Positions 29,727 to 32,365 of a stretch of 32,365 nucleotides of DNA are shown here, piece after piece. How positions within the stretch are numbered: position 1 is the stretch's first letter; the number at the start of each line of letters is the position of its first letter. The translations under genes were made by a program, and so were the position numbers. The stretch covers positions 1 through 32,365 of the forward strand of contig NZ_CBYL010000041.1 in NCBI RefSeq assembly GCF_000577335.1, given 5' to 3'. The DNA is from Faecalispora jeddahensis. Lineage in GTDB: Bacteria; Bacillota; Clostridia; Oscillospirales; Acutalibacteraceae. Below the pieces are notes generated by a model that was not told where the DNA came from, made no database searches, and was given only the letters and a program-made list of their open reading frames with translations.

Positions 29727-30840
29727 TACTCTGGAAAACTTTATTTCCGATTTGCAAATGCGATATAGGGACTTACTAACAATACTAATACCTAATTTGC
29801 GTGCACAAAATTCATACTCCGCATTAGATGAAATTAATATTTTCTGGTACTCAAATATGGATGCTATTAAAATGTATTTACGCTACTTTGTTGCTCATTC
29901 AGATAGCTTTATCTTTACTGCAGCTACTTTTTTAGACATAAGTGATGATGAGCAATATCCTTTTGTCTTGCTCGGCAATGTGCACTTAGTCGACGACCCA
30001 CTAAGTAGGTATTCCGAAGTGGCTGCAAAGGGATTCGATAAAAAATTTTCCGATAAACTCAAAGAACAAATTATATTATCTGCGGAAGATAACATTCGGA
30101 TAATAAATGAATGCAAAGGGAAAATACTTATTCTCCCTTTGAGGTTGCTTGGGGAAACTGATGAAACTCAACTATTATTTTCTGCAGGAGAGAAAGCGTT
30201 CGTAAGCTTATTCAACAATATTAAAGATATTAAAGATTATTTTTTAAAGTGCAACACAATAAATGATATTCTTCGTTTTGCTAGAGATGGAATAGAAAAC
30301 ATTATTATATTTACCGAAAATGACAACCAATCAGTTTCCTTTTTACAGCGATTTGAAAGTGCAGTAAAAGAGTCTAGTTACATGTTTGATCAAAATAGTA
30401 GTGATGCTCATAAATTTTTCTTTTTAGTGTATGGTTATATACAACAGTCATTTGGCGTTTTGATGTCGTGCATTGAATATAACTGCATACCATATTTAAG
30501 AAATATGGTTTCGTTTTGTTATTTTATGTTGGTGTCTGAAAGTTTTGACGATCTTGAAGTCCTTCCTGCTATCCGGTATAAATGCTGCATTTCTCATTTA
30601 ATTTATCGATTATGTAACAAAGAGGCCTTAGCACGATATTCACTTGAAACTGTTACTCACGTTGTATCAGAAGTGAATTTTCAGACGTTAATTTTTAGTT
30701 CACTAGTTACGGCTGGAGTATCTGAAAAAAATTTCTCTCCTAATAAAATTGCACCCAGCGTAGAACAATGCTTACAAACGCTATATAATGCACTTGAAAT
30801 GAACGATGACAGCCCCAATCCACCCCAACTATTTAGTTAA
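29719..30840 (+). CDS. Unknown partner protein of the DUF5677-like gene
   Basis: A 373-residue protein I do not recognise. It is soluble, helical, Leu/Ile/Phe/Cys-rich, with no membrane segment, signal peptide or known nucleotide-binding motif. The N-terminal part contains IFWYSNMDAIKMYLRYFVAHSDSFIFTAATFL and FVLLGNVHLVDDPLSRYSEV. The middle has SAEDNIRIINECKGKILILPLRLLGE, and the C-terminal half is rich in Cys and Tyr. ATG 29719 lies inside the end of the previous gene, 9 nt after AGAGGTG, so the two are translationally coupled and likely form one complex or toxin-antitoxin-like unit. The AT content is high like its partner's. Confidence 0.75.
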   Translation: MYNTLENFISDLQMRYRDLLTILIPNLRAQNSYSALDEINIFWYSNMDAIKMYLRYFVAHSDSFIFTAATFLDISDDEQYPFVLLGNVHLVDDPLSRYSEVAAKGFDKKFSDKLKEQIILSAEDNIRIINECKGKILILPLRLLGETDETQLLFSAGEKAFVSLFNNIKDIKDYFLKCNTINDILRFARDGIENIIIFTENDNQSVSFLQRFESAVKESSYMFDQNSSDAHKFFFLVYGYIQQSFGVLMSCIEYNCIPYLRNMVSFCYFMLVSESFDDLEVLPAIRYKCCISHLIYRLCNKEALARYSLETVTHVVSEVNFQTLIFSSLVTAGVSEKNFSPNKIAPSVEQCLQTLYNALEMNDDSPNPPQLFS

Positions 30841-30893
30841 TACTAAACCTTATAGTACATTCTCTGCCACTTTCTGATTGGTGAGGCATTATA

Positions 30894-30918
30894 ACTTCGG
30901 GCCAAATTGGCCCGAAGT
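30894..30918. repeat. ICE palindrome copy 14
   Basis: Perfect arms around a central A. It lies between the end of the cargo pair and the VirD4 stop, 7 nt from the latter. Confidence 0.95.
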
Positions 30919-30925
30919 TATATTT

Positions 30926-32365
30926 TTATGCAAACGCTTCCGGGTCGTCCACATCATCATAGTTGAGAATGTCCTCGTCCTCGTCTATGGCAGCGGCTTC
31001 CACTTCGGCGCTTACTTCATAAAGGGTATACTGCTCATTGGGGTTGAGCTTTTTCATGCGGCGGTTTACCAGCTTTGAAGCGTCAAAAGCGTTGCGCTTG
31101 TCGGCTTCGGCTGTACGCCCGTAATTGGGGTGCTTCTTCAAATCATATTTTGGGGAAAGGAAAGGCCGCAATCCTCGTAATTGCAGAATACACTTGTTTC
31201 CTGGCATGGTGGTCAATTCGTCCATTGTCATAAGCTCTTTGCCAAGCCGTTGCATATTCTGTCCGTAGCTTTCCGACTGGCCCCGTGTTCGGCTTTCCGT
31301 CTGCATGGAAATGGTTTCTTTCCCCAAAACCTCCGAAAGTTCCTTAATGGTACTATGTTCCCGCCCACCAAGAAAAATCACGCTGTCCATATTGCCCATA
31401 ATTGTTTCCGCGTGGTCTTTGTATAAGGCCTTAAGTTGGCTCTGCGCCTGTAAAAACAGGCACAGGGAGATTTCACGGGAGCGAATGACAGCACAAAGTT
31501 TTTCGAGCTGTGGAACCTGTCCCGTGTTGGCGGCTTCGTCCCATAATACCCGCACATGATGGGGGAGCCTGCCGCCGTGTACCGTGTCGGCCCGTTCGCA
31601 AAGCAAATTGAACATCTGCGAAAAGGCAAGGGCAACTATAAAGTTATACGTTGTGTCGGTGTCGCTGATGATGAAGAAAGTAGCGGTTTTTCTGTCGCCC
31701 ATGCGGTCTAATTCCATTTCATCATAGCTTGTAATTTCCCGAAGCTCTCCAATATCAAAGGGAGCCAAACGTGCGCCACAGCTAATCAAAATGGATTTTG
31801 TGGTCTTGCCGCTTGCTAATTTGAACTTCTTATACTGCCTTACGGCGAAATGATGGGGGTTGCGCTTCTCCAAGCCCATAAACATATAGTCCACGGCGTT
31901 CTTGAAATTTTCATCATCTTCCCTCGTTTCCATGCTGTTAATCATATCTACAAGGGTATTGATATTGCGTTCTTCCTCCGGCCCCTCAAAGACGATATAT
32001 CCAATCAAAGCGCAATATAAAAGGGTTTCTGATTTCGTCCAGAACGGATCGCCCTCCTTGCCGTCCCCCTTGGTATTTTCAATCAGAGCATTTACAAACT
32101 TCAAAATGTCGCTCTCTGTTTTGATATACGACAAGGGGTTATAGTGCATGGATTTTGAAAAATCTATGCTGTTGAATACCTTGATTTTATAGCCCTGCTT
32201 TTGCAGGAATGTACCCACCTGCCCCAAAATGCCGCCCTTTGGGTCTACCACAACAAAGGAAGAATGGGCTTGAAGCAGGTTCGGGGTCAGCCAGAAGCGG
32301 GTTTTACCGCTTCCGCTGGAACCTATCACGCAACAATTCAGGTTCCGGGCATTGGCGGGATTGGC
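30926..32365 (-). CDS. VirD4/TraG-type coupling protein, 5' end outside window
   Basis: A type IV coupling protein that brings the relaxase-DNA complex to the channel. About 479 residues are visible, open to the window edge (ANPANARNLNCCVIGSSGSGKT). Walker A is GSSGSGKT and the sequence continues with SFVVVDPKGGI. Walker B is VRVLWDEAANTG, followed by REISLCLFLQAQSQLKALYKDHAETIMGNMDSVIFLGG. The N-terminal membrane part should lie just beyond the edge. The stop TAA (30926-30928) is 7 nt from palindrome copy 14. In relatives Maff2 follows directly; here the DUF5677-like island is inserted between. Confidence 0.94.
   Translation of the reverse strand, partial: ANPANARNLNCCVIGSSGSGKTRFWLTPNLLQAHSSFVVVDPKGGILGQVGTFLQKQGYKIKVFNSIDFSKSMHYNPLSYIKTESDILKFVNALIENTKGDGKEGDPFWTKSETLLYCALIGYIVFEGPEEERNINTLVDMINSMETREDDENFKNAVDYMFMGLEKRNPHHFAVRQYKKFKLASGKTTKSILISCGARLAPFDIGELREITSYDEMELDRMGDRKTATFFIISDTDTTYNFIVALAFSQMFNLLCERADTVHGGRLPHHVRVLWDEAANTGQVPQLEKLCAVIRSREISLCLFLQAQSQLKALYKDHAETIMGNMDSVIFLGGREHSTIKELSEVLGKETISMQTESRTRGQSESYGQNMQRLGKELMTMDELTTMPGNKCILQLRGLRPFLSPKYDLKKHPNYGRTAEADKRNAFDASKLVNRRMKKLNPNEQYTLYEVSAEVEAAAIDEDEDILNYDDVDDPEAFA

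Larger units (their letters stand above)
9136..32365 (-). mobile_element. Tn1549/Tn916-like integrative conjugative element, right end outside window
   Basis: The left boundary is placed near 9135/9136, where the Gly-X-Y coding repeat stops and the recombinase 3' region begins. The exact crossover base cannot be read without the other end or the empty site. The element carries a large serine recombinase, relaxase, MobC, VirD4, VirB4, a VirB6-like protein, PrgI and an NlpC/P60 hydrolase, which is a complete Gram-positive conjugation set as far as it is visible. The backbone is GC-richer and on the minus strand; three AT-rich cargo islands interrupt it. Fourteen copies of a 25-bp palindrome mark this region only. 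Confidence 0.9.

Noticed and set aside
11310-30918. The palindromes as a CRISPR array
   Set aside because: Spacing varies from about 180 bp to several kb, copies lie inside genes, and no cas gene is present.

Overview
The window looks like a chromosomal segment of a spore-forming Clostridia bacterium, probably Oscillospiraceae or a relative, carrying most of an integrative conjugative element (ICE). The host assignment is inferred from gene content: an M18 aminopeptidase, an H+-translocating pyrophosphatase, a BclA-like collagen fragment and candidate forespore promoters. No tRNA, rRNA or CRISPR array was seen.

Positions 1 to about 9135 are host chromosome. They hold a 5'-truncated M18 aminopeptidase, a HAD phosphatase, a 3-hydroxyacyl-CoA dehydrogenase with an apparent frameshift in its nucleotide-binding loop, three small proteins plus a 49-residue ORF, hppA on the minus strand, an AT-rich single-pass membrane protein, and the C-terminal part of a collagen-like protein. 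The collagen gene is cut inside its Gly-X-Y repeat by the ICE.

From about 9136 to the right edge is a Tn1549/Tn916-like ICE, nearly all on the minus strand. From its left end it holds a large serine recombinase, two small conserved proteins, an Orf7-type sigma-like factor, an Orf6-like KTR zinc protein, a relaxase, a small membrane protein, MobC, and a tightly coupled conjugation operon: small accessory genes, an NlpC/P60 hydrolase, VirB4, PrgI, DUF7007-like, SpoVG-like, a TrbL/VirB6-like protein and Maff2, then the VirD4/TraG coupling protein running off the edge. Two promoters of the same design, with an 18-nt block shared at 17 of 18 positions over the -35, serve the recombinase and the relaxase operon.

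Three AT-rich cargo islands interrupt this backbone: TetR plus a SAM methyltransferase (13.1-14.5 kb, with an operator at the TetR promoter); a D12-class adenine methylase plus an OLD-like ATPase/TOPRIM protein on the plus strand (16.8-19.4 kb); and a DUF5677-like gene overlapping an unknown gene on the plus strand (28.3-30.8 kb). The last two are candidate anti-phage or element-defence systems.

The most striking feature is a 25-bp palindrome present 14 times between 11.3 and 30.9 kb, only in the ICE. Its arms are ACTTCGGGCCAA and TTGGCCCGAAGT around one base. Copies sit between a stop codon and the next ribosome-binding site, at cargo borders, and inside reading frames, where they always read TSGQLGPKS or a close variant. 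I know of no description of this family, but could not search.
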